A program made the position numbers and the translations under genes. A DNA stretch of 64,000 bases, from positions 62,001 through 126,000 of the forward strand of contig CAJWBQ010000004.1 of NCBI GenBank assembly GCA_913020115.1, read 5' to 3'. This DNA is from an uncultured Cellvibrionales bacterium (GTDB lineage Bacteria; Pseudomonadota; Gammaproteobacteria; Pseudomonadales; Cellvibrionaceae). This document shows, piece after piece, positions 54,354 through 64,000 of the stretch. The number at the start of each line of letters is the position of its first letter. Positions within the stretch are counted from its first letter, which is position 1. Under the pieces are notes generated by a model. That model did not search any database and was not told the DNA's origin. It saw only the letters and a list, made by a program, of their open reading frames with translations.

Positions 54354-56690
54354 TTAGCGTTTTGGTGGCGGCGGAGCTAGAACTTCGCGATTACCGTTAG
54401 TGCCCATTTCAGAGACCACTCCAGCCGCCTCCATTGCTTCAATAAGTCGCGCCGCCCGGTTGTAACCAATGCGCAAGCGTCGCTGTACTGAAGAGATTGA
54501 GGCTCGACGCGACTCAGTTACAATTTCAATGGCTTGATCATAAAGCACGTCACTTTCACTACTGCCCTCTTCATCACCTTCGGTAGCCATACCTGGAATA
54601 GCGATACTGTTTACGCTCTCGTCGACAAGGCCTTCTAGATAGTCTGGCTCCCCCCGCTTCTTCCAGTCATGCACCACCTTATGAACTTCATGGTCGTCGA
54701 CAAACGCCCCGTGAACTCGTACAGGTACACTGGTGCCCGGTGGCAAATACAGCATGTCACCATGCCCCAACAACTGCTCAGCGCCCCCTTGGTCGAGAAT
54801 AGTGCGGGAATCAATTTTTGAGGAAACTTGAAATGCCATCCGCGTGGGAACGTTGGCTTTAATCAAACCGGTAATGACATCGACCGAAGGACGCTGGGTG
54901 GCTAGCACCAGATGGATGCCCGCAGCTCGAGCCTTTTGGGCAATACGGGCAATTAGCTGCTCCACCTTTTTGCCAACAATCATCATCATGTCAGCAAATT
55001 CGTCGATCACAATCACAATCGCCGGAAGCGCTTCAAGATCCGGGGCGGGTGCCTCGTCTTCCCCTGCTACAAAATGTTCACTCGCCACCCAGAAAGGATC
55101 TGAAATAGGCTCACCACGGCTTATCGCGTCTTCAACTTTTCGGTTGTAGCCCGCCAAGTTTCGAACTCCCATAGCCGCCATCAGTTTATAGCGCCGTTCC
55201 ATTTCTCCCACACTCCAGCGCAGAGCATTCGCGGCGTCTTTCATGTCAGTTACCACGGGGGTTAGTAGGTGCGGGATGCCTTCGTATACAGACAATTCCA
55301 GCATCTTCGGATCAACCAAAATTAAACGCACTTCTTTGGGAGTTGATTTGTAGAGCAAACTTAACAACATAGTGTTTACACCCACAGACTTACCAGACCC
55401 AGTTGTACCTGCGACTAGTAAATGCGGCATTTTTGCCAGGTCTGCAATGATAGGTTCGCCCGCGATATCGTGACCAAGAGCGAGTGTGAGGGCAGACTTT
55501 GAGTCTTCGTAAACTGAAGTAGAAATCACTTCGCTCAGACGAACCATTTCACGATGTTCATTGGGTATTTCGATACCTACCACAGACTTGCCTTGAATCA
55601 CTTCAACAACACGTACACTTATTACCGCAAGTGAGCGTGCTAAATCTTTGGCTAAATTTGTAATACGACTTACTTTTACGCCGGGCGCAGGTTGAATTTC
55701 AAAGCGAGTTACTACGGGGCCAGGTAACACAGACACCACTTCCGCAACTACTCCAAAGTCTTTCAACTTAAGTTCAAGTTGGCGAGACATGGCCTCCAGT
55801 GATTCCTTAGAGTATCCCTTATCACCTCGAGCATCAGCTGGGTCGAGCAGATCGAGTTGTGGCAACTCTCCCACGGCGGGTGTATCGTCAAACAGAGATT
55901 TTTGTTTTTCTTTTTGAATCCTAGGGCTTGGTAAAGCTTTCTTCACCGGCTCCTGTATTTTAGGTGGCGTTCTCTTAACTTGCGCTTGACGCTCGATCGC
56001 TACTCGTCGGACTTTTTGTGATTTCTCAGCCTGTCGTTTTTCTGCGAGCTGGCGTCTTTTTTGTTGTCCCCACAACTGCACACGTTCAATAGTTTTCAAG
56101 GTAAGCGCGCCCAGTCGGTCCATCAATGCAAACCAAGAGAGGTCGGTAAAAATTGTTAAGCCAAATAAAAATACCGACAGCAACAACAAAGTGCCACCAA
56201 CATAGCTAAATGCCCCTTCCACGCCACTGGCTACTGAGGCACCGAGAAGACCGCCATTAGAAAACGGTAAGACAGAAGCGCTGGTTTCATAGTTCATTGC
56301 CGCAAGACCAGAACCTGCCACCATAACCAAGATCAGGCCAACGGTCCGCAGCCCCAGTAAAACCGGATCAAAGTCCTCTATCTTATTGCGATCGCGAAGT
56401 ACCAGCCACGCGCGATAAGCCAACATACATGGAAATAGGTAGGCCAAATAACCAAATAAAGAAAAGAAAACATCAGCTAACCAAGCACCTGCCGGCCCAC
56501 CCACATTAGCGATAGTGACACCGGAGCCTGTCCTAGACCAACCCGGGTCCCCTGTGCTGTAGCTCAACAAGGCCATCAATAGATATAAACACACAGCCAC
56601 CAGGCCGATAAGTGCACCTTCTCGCAACACCCGCACCAGCAGGTTGCTGGCGGGAGCAGAATTTTGATTTGTAGTATTGCCGGCTTTCAA
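54354..56690 (-). CDS. ftsK: DNA translocase FtsK
   Basis: About 778 residues: four N-terminal membrane helices, basic linker, RecA-like motor with Walker [13 protein letters not shown] and Walker [14 protein letters not shown], and a C-terminal gamma winged-helix ([22 protein letters not shown]). Start chosen at TTG 56690 with AAGGA 8 bases upstream; the frame is open to a TTG at 56741. The N-terminal length then fits homologues. Coordinates chromosome segregation with division. Confidence 0.95.
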   Translation of the reverse strand: MKAGNTTNQNSAPASNLLVRVLREGALIGLVAVCLYLLMALLSYSTGDPGWSRTGSGVTIANVGGPAGAWLADVFFSLFGYLAYLFPCMLAYRAWLVLRDRNKIEDFDPVLLGLRTVGLILVMVAGSGLAAMNYETSASVLPFSNGGLLGASVASGVEGAFSYVGGTLLLLSVFLFGLTIFTDLSWFALMDRLGALTLKTIERVQLWGQQKRRQLAEKRQAEKSQKVRRVAIERQAQVKRTPPKIQEPVKKALPSPRIQKEKQKSLFDDTPAVGELPQLDLLDPADARGDKGYSKESLEAMSRQLELKLKDFGVVAEVVSVLPGPVVTRFEIQPAPGVKVSRITNLAKDLARSLAVISVRVVEVIQGKSVVGIEIPNEHREMVRLSEVISTSVYEDSKSALTLALGHDIAGEPIIADLAKMPHLLVAGTTGSGKSVGVNTMLLSLLYKSTPKEVRLILVDPKMLELSVYEGIPHLLTPVVTDMKDAANALRWSVGEMERRYKLMAAMGVRNLAGYNRKVEDAISRGEPISDPFWVASEHFVAGEDEAPAPDLEALPAIVIVIDEFADMMMIVGKKVEQLIARIAQKARAAGIHLVLATQRPSVDVITGLIKANVPTRMAFQVSSKIDSRTILDQGGAEQLLGHGDMLYLPPGTSVPVRVHGAFVDDHEVHKVVHDWKKRGEPDYLEGLVDESVNSIAIPGMATEGDEEGSSESDVLYDQAIEIVTESRRASISSVQRRLRIGYNRAARLIEAMEAAGVVSEMGTNGNREVLAPPPPKR

Positions 56691-56887
56691 CAGTGTATTC
56701 CTTGGGCTAAGCCATATTTGACGAGAATTTGCCTCGTTCAATGATTAGCGTTCATTGTAATGGCTAAGCGTAACTTTTCTAGTGGATTCAGCCGCTTAGA
56801 CAAGGTATTTCGTGAAGATATTAGGTTTTAATAGTTTATTTAGATAAAACTTTACTCAATGATAGTCTTAAATTATACATTGAATAG

Positions 56888-57925
<1,038 letters not shown>

Positions 57926-57928
57926 TCG

Positions 57929-58636
57929 ATGAGCCAAATCCCCTGGCTAGAAGGTAATCAGGCTTTTCCTCCCACCGACTCAGCGATGAAGGATCCCAGC
58001 GGCCTATTGGCAGCTGGGGCCGACCTTTCGCCCCCACGCTTATTAAATGCTTATCGACGTGGCATTTTCCCATGGTTTGAGGAGGATCAGCCCATTCTTT
58101 GGTGGTCTCCAGACCCCAGAGCCACGCTCGTCCCCAATGCTATCCACATTTCCCGAAGCCTGCGCAAAGCTATAAAGCAGCAGAAGTACCAATTTCGATT
58201 TGACACACATTTTCTTGAAGTTATACAGGCCTGTGCCGAGGCTCGAAGCTATACTGAAGGTACGTGGATAACGGACGAAATGTGTGATGCCTATGAAAAC
58301 CTGCATGAAATGGGCATTGCTCACTCGGTGGAGGTATGGGACGAAGATAAATTGGTGGGTGGCCTCTATGGCATCGCCCTAGGTAAGGTATTTTTTGGTG
58401 AATCAATGTTCAGCCGAGCAAGTAACACATCAAAAATGGCACTAGTTTATCTAGCTGAGCACTTGCATAAATGGGGATTTGAGTTGATCGATTGTCAGGT
58501 AGAAAACCCTCATCTAATGAGCCTCGGCGCCCAGTGCATTAGCCGTGAACAATTCAACCGTCAGCTAAAAAGCTTGATAGAACCCAATGAGTCGAGCTCT
58601 TGCTGGGGACTAATAAACCGAGATATTGAGGATTGA
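57929..58636 (+). CDS. aat: Leucyl/phenylalanyl-tRNA-protein transferase Aat
   Basis: A 235-residue transferase: FPPTDSAMKDPSGLLAAGADLSPPRLLNAYRRGIFPWFEEDQPILWWSPDPRATL and GGLYGIALGKVFFGESMFS. It adds Leu/Phe to N-terminal Arg/Lys for ClpS-ClpA degradation; clpA and clpS are encoded 1-4 kb away. It follows trxB by 3 bp. Confidence 0.96.
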   Translation: MSQIPWLEGNQAFPPTDSAMKDPSGLLAAGADLSPPRLLNAYRRGIFPWFEEDQPILWWSPDPRATLVPNAIHISRSLRKAIKQQKYQFRFDTHFLEVIQACAEARSYTEGTWITDEMCDAYENLHEMGIAHSVEVWDEDKLVGGLYGIALGKVFFGESMFSRASNTSKMALVYLAEHLHKWGFELIDCQVENPHLMSLGAQCISREQFNRQLKSLIEPNESSSCWGLINRDIED

Positions 58637-58643
58637 AGCTAAG

Positions 58644-59354
58644 ATGACAGATCTTTCTGAGCTACGACTCTTTATCACCCACCCGCATCCTTGTAGTTAT
58701 TTAGAAGATCAAGAGGCTGTGACGCTATTTGTAGACCCTACCATTAATGTCGATGCGACCATGTACTCCCAACTGTCTGCCTCAGGTTTTCGCCGCAGTG
58801 GCACTCACCTATATAGACCTCGCTGCCCTAATTGCCAAGCCTGCGTGCCAGCCAGAATTCCAGCGTCGATCTTTCAAGCCACACGGCAACAAAAGCGCTG
58901 CCTAAAACGCAATCAAGACGTACAAATGACATGCAGCTTACAAGGTAACAGTGCTGAACATTATGAGCTGTACGAGCGATACATCAATGAACGTCATAGC
59001 GATGGAGACATGTTTCCGCCCTCACGAGAGCAGTTTGATAATTTTCTGAGCAGCGAATGGGGAACCACTCGCCACTTAGAGTTTCGCTTGGACGGCAAGC
59101 TTATTTGTGTTGCTGTTTGCGACCAAATGGACAATGCCCTATCCGCTGTTTACACCTATTTTGACCCCTCTCTGCCAAAACGCAGCTTAGGGGTATTCGC
59201 GATTCTCCAGCAGATTATTCTCACAGAATCGTTAGGTTTGCATCACCTCTACCTAGGCTATTGGATAAAAAACTGCGCAAAAATGCGCTATAAGACCGAA
59301 TACCGCCCCCTAGAAGTCTTTACAAACCAACACTGGCTGCTTTTAAGCCGATAA
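58644..59354 (+). CDS. bpt: Aspartate/glutamate leucyltransferase Bpt
   Basis: A 236-residue N-end-rule transferase: LRLFITHPHPCSYLEDQEAVTLFVDP, GFRRSGTHLYRPRCPNCQACVPARI, KNCAKMRYKTEYRPLE. Bacterial members transfer Leu to N-terminal Asp/Glu. ATG at 58644, 7 bp after aat. Together with Aat, ClpS and ClpA this gives a complete N-degron unit in one stretch. Confidence 0.95.
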   Translation: MTDLSELRLFITHPHPCSYLEDQEAVTLFVDPTINVDATMYSQLSASGFRRSGTHLYRPRCPNCQACVPARIPASIFQATRQQKRCLKRNQDVQMTCSLQGNSAEHYELYERYINERHSDGDMFPPSREQFDNFLSSEWGTTRHLEFRLDGKLICVAVCDQMDNALSAVYTYFDPSLPKRSLGVFAILQQIILTESLGLHHLYLGYWIKNCAKMRYKTEYRPLEVFTNQHWLLLSR

Positions 59355-59461
59355 TTTGCTCTAAATAGGCAATTGCCCTTGGCTCACTTGGCTATTTAGG
59401 GCACAATTCACGCCTGCTCCAAATGGGGCCCTATTTGTATTGATATTGAGGGTAGTGCCGA

Positions 59462-59680
59462 ATGGCAAAAGAAGACCAGATTGAAATGGAAGGCGAAGTT
59501 ATTGATACGCTTCCAAACACCACATTCAAAGTAAAACTAGAAAATGGCCACATTGTTAATGCCCATATTTCTGGCAAAATGCGTAAGAACTACATTCGTA
59601 TTCTGACCGGCGACAAGGTGAAGGTTGAGTTAACTCCCTACGACTTGAGCAAAGGCCGCATCACCTACCGCGCTCGCTAG
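59462..59680 (+). CDS. infA: Translation initiation factor IF-1
   Basis: A 72-residue OB-fold protein: [72 protein letters not shown], full length and fully conserved. Confidence 0.98.
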   Translation: MAKEDQIEMEGEVIDTLPNTTFKVKLENGHIVNAHISGKMRKNYIRILTGDKVKVELTPYDLSKGRITYRAR

Positions 59681-59701
59681 TGACCCAATGCGGGTGACTT
59701 A

Positions 59702-59732
59702 GAAGGTGCAGGCATTCTTGCCTGCAACCTTC
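59702..59732. terminator. Bidirectional terminator between infA and clpA
   Basis: GAAGGTGCAGGC at 59702-59713 pairs with GCCTGCAACCTTC at 59720-59732, one A bulged, loop ATTCTT. Lies between convergent genes. Confidence 0.75.
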
Positions 59733-59757
59733 CAATCAACACAGTTTAACTCTCGAG

Positions 59758-62034
59758 CTAAGACACCTTAACGGCGATTGCAATATCGTTGTCGGAGACG
59801 TCCACCTCGACGATTCCGCCGGAAGATGACAGCGAACCAAACAGCACTTCTTCTGCCAAGGGTTTCTTTAACTTCTCTTGGATTAAGCGCGCCATAGGTC
59901 TAGCGCCCATTTTTTCGTCGTAGCCATTGACGCACAACCAATCACGAGCCGCTTCAGACACTTCAATTTGAACGTTCTTCTCGTCGAGCTGTACCTGTAG
60001 CTCAACCAGAAACTTGTCCACCACAGTTTTGATGACACGACGATCAAGTGCATTAAACTGAATGGTTGCGTCCAAACGGTTTCGGAACTCAGGCGTAAAC
60101 ATTTTTGTAATCGCCTCCATTCCATCTGTACTGTGATCTTGTTTCGCAAAACCAATTGAGCGACGACTAATATCTTCTGCACCAGCATTTGTGGTCATAA
60201 CCAAAATGACATTGCGGAAATCGGCTTTTCGGCCATTGTTGTCGGTTAAGGTACCGTGGTCCATTACCTGCAAAAGCAAGTTAAATACTTCTGGGTGCGC
60301 CTTTTCAATTTCGTCTAGCAACACCACGCTGTGCGGGTGCTGTGTGACGGCGTCAGTCAGTAAGCCCCCCTGATCAAAACCCACATAACCTGGTGGAGCA
60401 CCGATTAGCCGTGAAACCGTGTGCCGCTCCATGTACTCAGACATGTCGAAACGTATTAACTCGATGCCCATTACTTTTGACAGCTGGCGACACACTTCTG
60501 TTTTACCAACACCCGTGGGGCCTGCAAACAAGAAAGAACCGATTGGTTTCTCAGGGGCGTTAAGGCCAGCCCGCGATAACTTAATCGCCGTTGTCATGGT
60601 ATCGATGGCTTTATCCTGACCAAACACCACCATTTTCAAATTCTCATCAAGCTTACGCAGCTGATCTTTATCAGAAGACGATACGCTTTTAGGTGGAATA
60701 CGGGCAATTTTTGCGATGATGCTTTCAACATCTGTCACGCCAATAACTTTCTTGCGCTTACTATCTGGCAACAACTGCTGATAAGCGCCAGCCTCGTCAA
60801 TCACATCAATCGCTTTGTCCGGCATAAAGCGTTCAGTAATATAACGCGCCGATAATTCTGCGGCGGCTTTTAACGACGTGTCTGTGTAACGCAGGCTGTG
60901 ATGCTCTTCAAACCGGCTTTTTAAACCCTTAAGAATTTTGTAGGTGTCCTCTACACTAGGCTCGTTGACATCCACTTTTTGGAAGCGACGTGAAAGCGCT
61001 CTATCTTTTTCAAAGACGCCACGATACTCCTGAAAAGTAGTAGAACCCATGCAGCGCAATTCACCAGAAGTCAGCAAAGGCTTCAATAAATTGGAAGCAT
61101 CCATAACACCGCCCGATGCTGCACCAGCACCAATAATGGTGTGGATCTCATCGATAAACAGGATGGCATGCTCTTTCTTACGCAGCTCGGCCAACAGTCC
61201 TTTAAAACGTTTTTCAAAATCACCACGGTATTTGGTGCCCGCCAGCAATGATCCTAGATCTAGAGAATAGACAACGCTATTTTTTAGAATGTCGGGCACA
61301 TCACCGTCAACAATTCGCTTGGCTAAGCCTTCTGCAATAGCGGTTTTACCCACCCCAGACTCCCCCACTAACAAGGGATTGTTTTTACGCCGGCGTGCCA
61401 AAATTTGACTGACTCTTTCAAGCTCACTTGAACGCCCCACAAGTGGATCAATACGACCGAGAGAAGCCTGCTCATTTAAATTTAGCGCGTAGCTTTCAAG
61501 AGGGCTTTTGCCTGGGGACTCACCACCGGCAACATCACCCTCTTGGCTTTCATTGTCCGGCTCTGCTCCGTGCTCAGAACCGTCATCACCTATTCCCGAA
61601 ACTTTTGAAATACCATGAGTGATATAATTTACAATATCAATGCGCGCAACACTTTGCTGCTTAAGATAATAAACAGCCTGACTTTCCTGCTCACTAAATA
61701 TTGCGACTAATACGTTAGCGCCCGTCACTTCCTTTTTACCGGAGGACTGAACATGGAACACGGCGCGTTGTAAAACTCGCTGAAAACCCAAAGTGGGCTG
61801 CGTTTCCCGCTCTTGATCACTCTCGGGTATAAGTGGCGTTGTAGAATCTACGAACTCTATGAGCTCCTTGCGTAGATTGTGTAAATTTGTGCCGCAGGCG
61901 CGCAACACGCCTGCAGCCGATTCATTGTCGATTAAGGCCAGTAACAAATGCTCCACAGTCATAAATTCATGACGTTTGGAGCGTGCGCCTTTAAACGCAA
62001 GATTTAAGGTAACTTCTAAATCTTTGCTTAACAT
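59758..62034 (-). CDS. clpA: ATP-dependent Clp protease ATPase subunit ClpA
   Basis: A 758-residue double AAA+ chaperone: N-domain ([33 protein letters not shown]), first Walker [19 protein letters not shown], second [19 protein letters not shown]-terminal [25 protein letters not shown]. Unfolds substrates delivered by ClpS for ClpP. Confidence 0.97.
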   Translation of the reverse strand: MLSKDLEVTLNLAFKGARSKRHEFMTVEHLLLALIDNESAAGVLRACGTNLHNLRKELIEFVDSTTPLIPESDQERETQPTLGFQRVLQRAVFHVQSSGKKEVTGANVLVAIFSEQESQAVYYLKQQSVARIDIVNYITHGISKVSGIGDDGSEHGAEPDNESQEGDVAGGESPGKSPLESYALNLNEQASLGRIDPLVGRSSELERVSQILARRRKNNPLLVGESGVGKTAIAEGLAKRIVDGDVPDILKNSVVYSLDLGSLLAGTKYRGDFEKRFKGLLAELRKKEHAILFIDEIHTIIGAGAASGGVMDASNLLKPLLTSGELRCMGSTTFQEYRGVFEKDRALSRRFQKVDVNEPSVEDTYKILKGLKSRFEEHHSLRYTDTSLKAAAELSARYITERFMPDKAIDVIDEAGAYQQLLPDSKRKKVIGVTDVESIIAKIARIPPKSVSSSDKDQLRKLDENLKMVVFGQDKAIDTMTTAIKLSRAGLNAPEKPIGSFLFAGPTGVGKTEVCRQLSKVMGIELIRFDMSEYMERHTVSRLIGAPPGYVGFDQGGLLTDAVTQHPHSVVLLDEIEKAHPEVFNLLLQVMDHGTLTDNNGRKADFRNVILVMTTNAGAEDISRRSIGFAKQDHSTDGMEAITKMFTPEFRNRLDATIQFNALDRRVIKTVVDKFLVELQVQLDEKNVQIEVSEAARDWLCVNGYDEKMGARPMARLIQEKLKKPLAEEVLFGSLSSSGGIVEVDVSDNDIAIAVKVS

Positions 62035-62070
62035 CTATATAGACCCCTCAAGCGTGGAACGCTTATTCCA

Positions 62071-62451
62071 CTATTCTTCATCATCTTCTGCCGCTTCTAT
62101 TTCACACAACAAAGGATGTTCGTTTTCTTTAGACCACTGATTTACCTGTGCAGCCTTGGTTTCAGCAATGTCGCGAGTAAATATCCCACAAACTGCTGCA
62201 CCGTCCGTATGAACCTTTAACATAACCCCAGTGGCCTGTTCTCGGTTCAAGTTAAAAAAGAGCTCTAAAGTCTCGACCACGAAGTCCATCGGTGTGTAGT
62301 CATCATTCATCATGATCACCTTATACATTGATGGTCTCTTCAAAATAGGCCGAGATTCCTGTATTGCCAAGTCACCATCGTGATGAGGCTCATCAGGCTC
62401 GCCGTCTTTATTTAATCTTAGTTGAAGATTTTGTAGTTTTCCCATAGACAT
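62071..62451 (-). CDS. clpS: ClpA adaptor ClpS
   Basis: About 126 residues: variable acidic N-terminus, then [24 protein letters not shown] and [29 protein letters not shown]. Start either 62451 or 62445. Binds N-degron proteins. It is 37 bp before clpA. Confidence 0.95.
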   Translation of the reverse strand: MSMGKLQNLQLRLNKDGEPDEPHHDGDLAIQESRPILKRPSMYKVIMMNDDYTPMDFVVETLELFFNLNREQATGVMLKVHTDGAAVCGIFTRDIAETKAAQVNQWSKENEHPLLCEIEAAEDDEE

Positions 62452-62551
62452 AGATATTCGGCACAATTTTTATCGGTAGGTTCATTTTCCAAGGGGATTT
62501 TAACCCAATCTCAGACAAAAAGGGCTATTTTGAGACTTATGATCCAAAAAC

Positions 62552-62580
62552 TTGACAGGCGGCATAAGGTCGTTTAAAAG
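62552..62580 (+). promoter_or_regulatory. Candidate promoter upstream of the cold-shock gene
   Basis: TTGACA at 62552-62557, 17 bp spacer, TAAAAG at 62575-62580. A good -35 and a fair -10 about 107 bp before cspD. Confidence 0.5.
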
Positions 62581-62686
62581 AAGCCTAAAGCCTTAATACC
62601 AATAAAAGACTATAAAAATCAACTGGGGTTGATACAGGCTGTAGCGAATGACCCCCGTATTTATCAGGCGAATAGGGAGTCACAGC

Positions 62687-62968
62687 ATGCCAAGCGGTAC
62701 AGTTAAGTGGTTTAATAACGCAAAAGGATACGGGTTCATCTTGCCAGATGAGGGCAACGAGGATCTATTTGCCCATTATTCGGTTATCGCAATGGAGGGC
62801 TATAAAACCCTAAAAGCCGGCCAAGTGGTTACATTCGATATATCAGAAGGTGCTAAAGGCCTGCACGCTATTAATATCATGGCCAGTGAAAGCGAAAGTG
62901 AGGATAGCCCTCCCTCTCCCGCCGAGCCTGCAAGCACGGTAGAAGAACAGTCTCCAGAATTCACAGTT
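62687..62968 (+). CDS. cspD: Cold-shock-domain protein CspD
   Basis: A 94-residue CSD protein: MPSGTVKWFNNAKGYGFI (RNP1), DLFAHYSVI (RNP2), then an acidic C-terminal tail (SESESEDSPPSPAEP). GGGAG lies 7 bases before the ATG at 62687. Position next to clpS/clpA identifies CspD, an inhibitor of replication in resting cells. Confidence 0.92.
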
Positions 62969-63144
62969 TAAGCTCTGCGTCCCGCCCCCGCGGGACATTG
63001 CGCCGCACTTCGCCAGTTCATCTTGCTAATCCCTACACATCAAATACAATGACGCCGATCTCCAAGACAAACCCATAGCGGTTCAACTGGGAGAATTTTA
63101 CAGGCGCCAATCATGCATGGCCTTCACCACAACCTGGAATTTAC

Positions 63145-63750
63145 ATGGCCACCCTACTACTCCTTAACAAACCCTTTGGCGTACTTTCTCAGTTCGAGGA
63201 CAAAGAGGGCCGCAAAACCTTAAAAACCTATATAAACCGGCCAAACTTTTACCCTGCCGGGCGCCTCGACCAAGATTCAGAAGGCTTACTGCTGCTCACT
63301 GATGAAGGCAGCCTGCAGCACCGAATTGCACACCCTTCTCAAAAACTCAGTAAAACCTATTGGGCTCAGGTTGAAGGCCTGGTCAGCGACGAGGCTTTAG
63401 AGGCACTTCGCAAAGGCGTAACGCTCAATGACGGGCCCACTCGGCCGGCCAGCGCGAAACAGATTCCAGAGCCACCCGTTTGGGCGAGGGTTCCACCGAT
63501 TCGCTTCCGTAAAAACGATGTTACAAGCTGGATTGAACTCAGCATCAAAGAAGGGCGCAACCGCCAAGTAAGGAGAATGACCGCCGCAGTAGGACTCCCC
63601 ACTCTTCGCCTTATACGAGCCGCCATTGGTCCGTGGAAATTAGGCTCTCTCCAACCTGGAGAATCGAGAGAAGAACAAGTGCATATGCCCGCCTCAAGCC
63701 CCAAACCTGTCACAAGACCCAATCGAAAGTCGCCACGGCGGAGAAAATAA
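63145..63750 (+). CDS. rluE: 23S rRNA pseudouridine 2457 synthase RluE
   Basis: A 201-residue pseudouridine synthase: [14 protein letters not shown], catalytic Asp in [46 protein letters not shown], and a basic C-terminal tail. No S4 domain. Confidence 0.95.
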   Translation: MATLLLLNKPFGVLSQFEDKEGRKTLKTYINRPNFYPAGRLDQDSEGLLLLTDEGSLQHRIAHPSQKLSKTYWAQVEGLVSDEALEALRKGVTLNDGPTRPASAKQIPEPPVWARVPPIRFRKNDVTSWIELSIKEGRNRQVRRMTAAVGLPTLRLIRAAIGPWKLGSLQPGESREEQVHMPASSPKPVTRPNRKSPRRRK

Positions 63751-63794
63751 ACTAATATTGCCGCCCCAAATTGAAAGTGAACGAGCAAATACTC

Positions 63795-64000
63795 ATGGAG
63801 TGGCCTCCGCACATCACCGTTGCCTGCATTGTTGAAAAAGACGGTAAGTTTCTAATGGTTAAAGAGATCAAAGACGGGCGCACTGTTTATAATCAGCCTG
63901 CCGGCCACTTAGAACCCTATGAATCACTACAGCAGGCCGCTCTGAGAGAAACACTTGAGGAAACCGCATGGCAGGTTGAACTCGAATCAGCACTGCGCGT
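63795..64000 (+). CDS. nudJ: Nudix hydrolase NudJ, 3' end missing
   Basis: The frame runs off the right edge. MEWPPHITVACIVEKDGKFLMVKE and the Nudix box GHLEPYESLQQAALRETLEETAW match NudJ (phosphatase on thiamine-PP intermediates). The box ends in A where Gly is usual. The start is at ATG 63795; an in-frame GTG lies at 63777. Confidence 0.88.
   Translation, partial: MEWPPHITVACIVEKDGKFLMVKEIKDGRTVYNQPAGHLEPYESLQQAALRETLEETAWQVELESALR

Overview
The window is chromosomal DNA of a free-living, probably marine gammaproteobacterium of moderate GC content. The right half carries the gammaproteobacterial housekeeping order ftsK-lolA-rarA-crcB-serS-cysG, divergent from trxB-aat-bpt-infA, then clpA-clpS, cspD, rluE and nudJ. 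That order, a TonB receptor next to a PQQ alcohol dehydrogenase, and small conserved proteins such as the DUF6316-type and DUF6500-type proteins fit the Cellvibrionales/Spongiibacteraceae neighbourhood. This placement is an inference from gene content. No tRNA, rRNA, CRISPR array, insertion sequence or phage gene was seen.

Region 1 (1-20.4 kb) is a catabolic island. On the left are an SDR dehydrogenase cut by the window edge, a DauR-like regulator, a PLP aminotransferase, a Tat-signal DadA-like oxidase and a small membrane protein. A long minus-strand run follows: two MFS transporters' worth of context (one MFS in the run, a second downstream on the plus strand), a GlcD-like FAD oxidase, a GcvA-like LysR regulator, enoyl-CoA hydratase, acyl-CoA dehydrogenase, NDP-forming acyl-CoA synthetase, an AruI-like 2-oxoacid decarboxylase, an aldehyde dehydrogenase and a DUF849 beta-keto acid cleavage enzyme of the dehydrocarnitine type. 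A BetI-like TetR regulator and an AruH-like arginine:pyruvate transaminase lie divergently at the right end. Together the genes suggest that a cationic amino acid (arginine, or an analogue such as trimethyllysine) is turned into its 2-oxoacid, decarboxylated, oxidised to a C4/C5 cationic acid, activated to the CoA ester, beta-oxidised, and finally cleaved by the DUF849 enzyme. This is the best candidate for an undescribed system here.

Region 2 (20.7-26.9 kb) holds small accessory units: a DUF6316-like protein; a MarR regulon (MarR, quinone-oxidoreductase-like MDR enzyme, DUF4442 hotdog protein) with two nearly identical palindromic operators; a Tat-lipoprotein translationally coupled to a transglutaminase-like cysteine peptidase; a GlxA-type AraC regulator; and a FeaR-like AraC regulator coupled to a DCC-DUF4166 fusion protein.

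Region 3 (27.2-36.2 kb) is a second catabolic island: TonB-dependent receptor, quinohemoprotein (PQQ plus heme c) alcohol dehydrogenase of the calcium type, an XRE/MmyB-type regulator, a two-subunit acyl-CoA dehydrogenase and an SDR.

Region 4 (36.3-49.2 kb) mixes stress and hypothetical functions: DUF6500, NsrR with a near-consensus NsrR box, NnrS with a small membrane partner, an alpha/beta hydrolase, a TauD/TfdA dioxygenase with its AraC regulator and tandem operator-like repeats, a NYN nuclease, EfpL, a hexapeptide acyltransferase, a large acidic orphan protein, DUF4124 and CBS proteins, a sorbosone-type dehydrogenase, RluA and a 3-methyladenine glycosylase.

Region 5 (49.3-64 kb) is the conserved housekeeping block, ending in nudJ, which is cut by the right edge.
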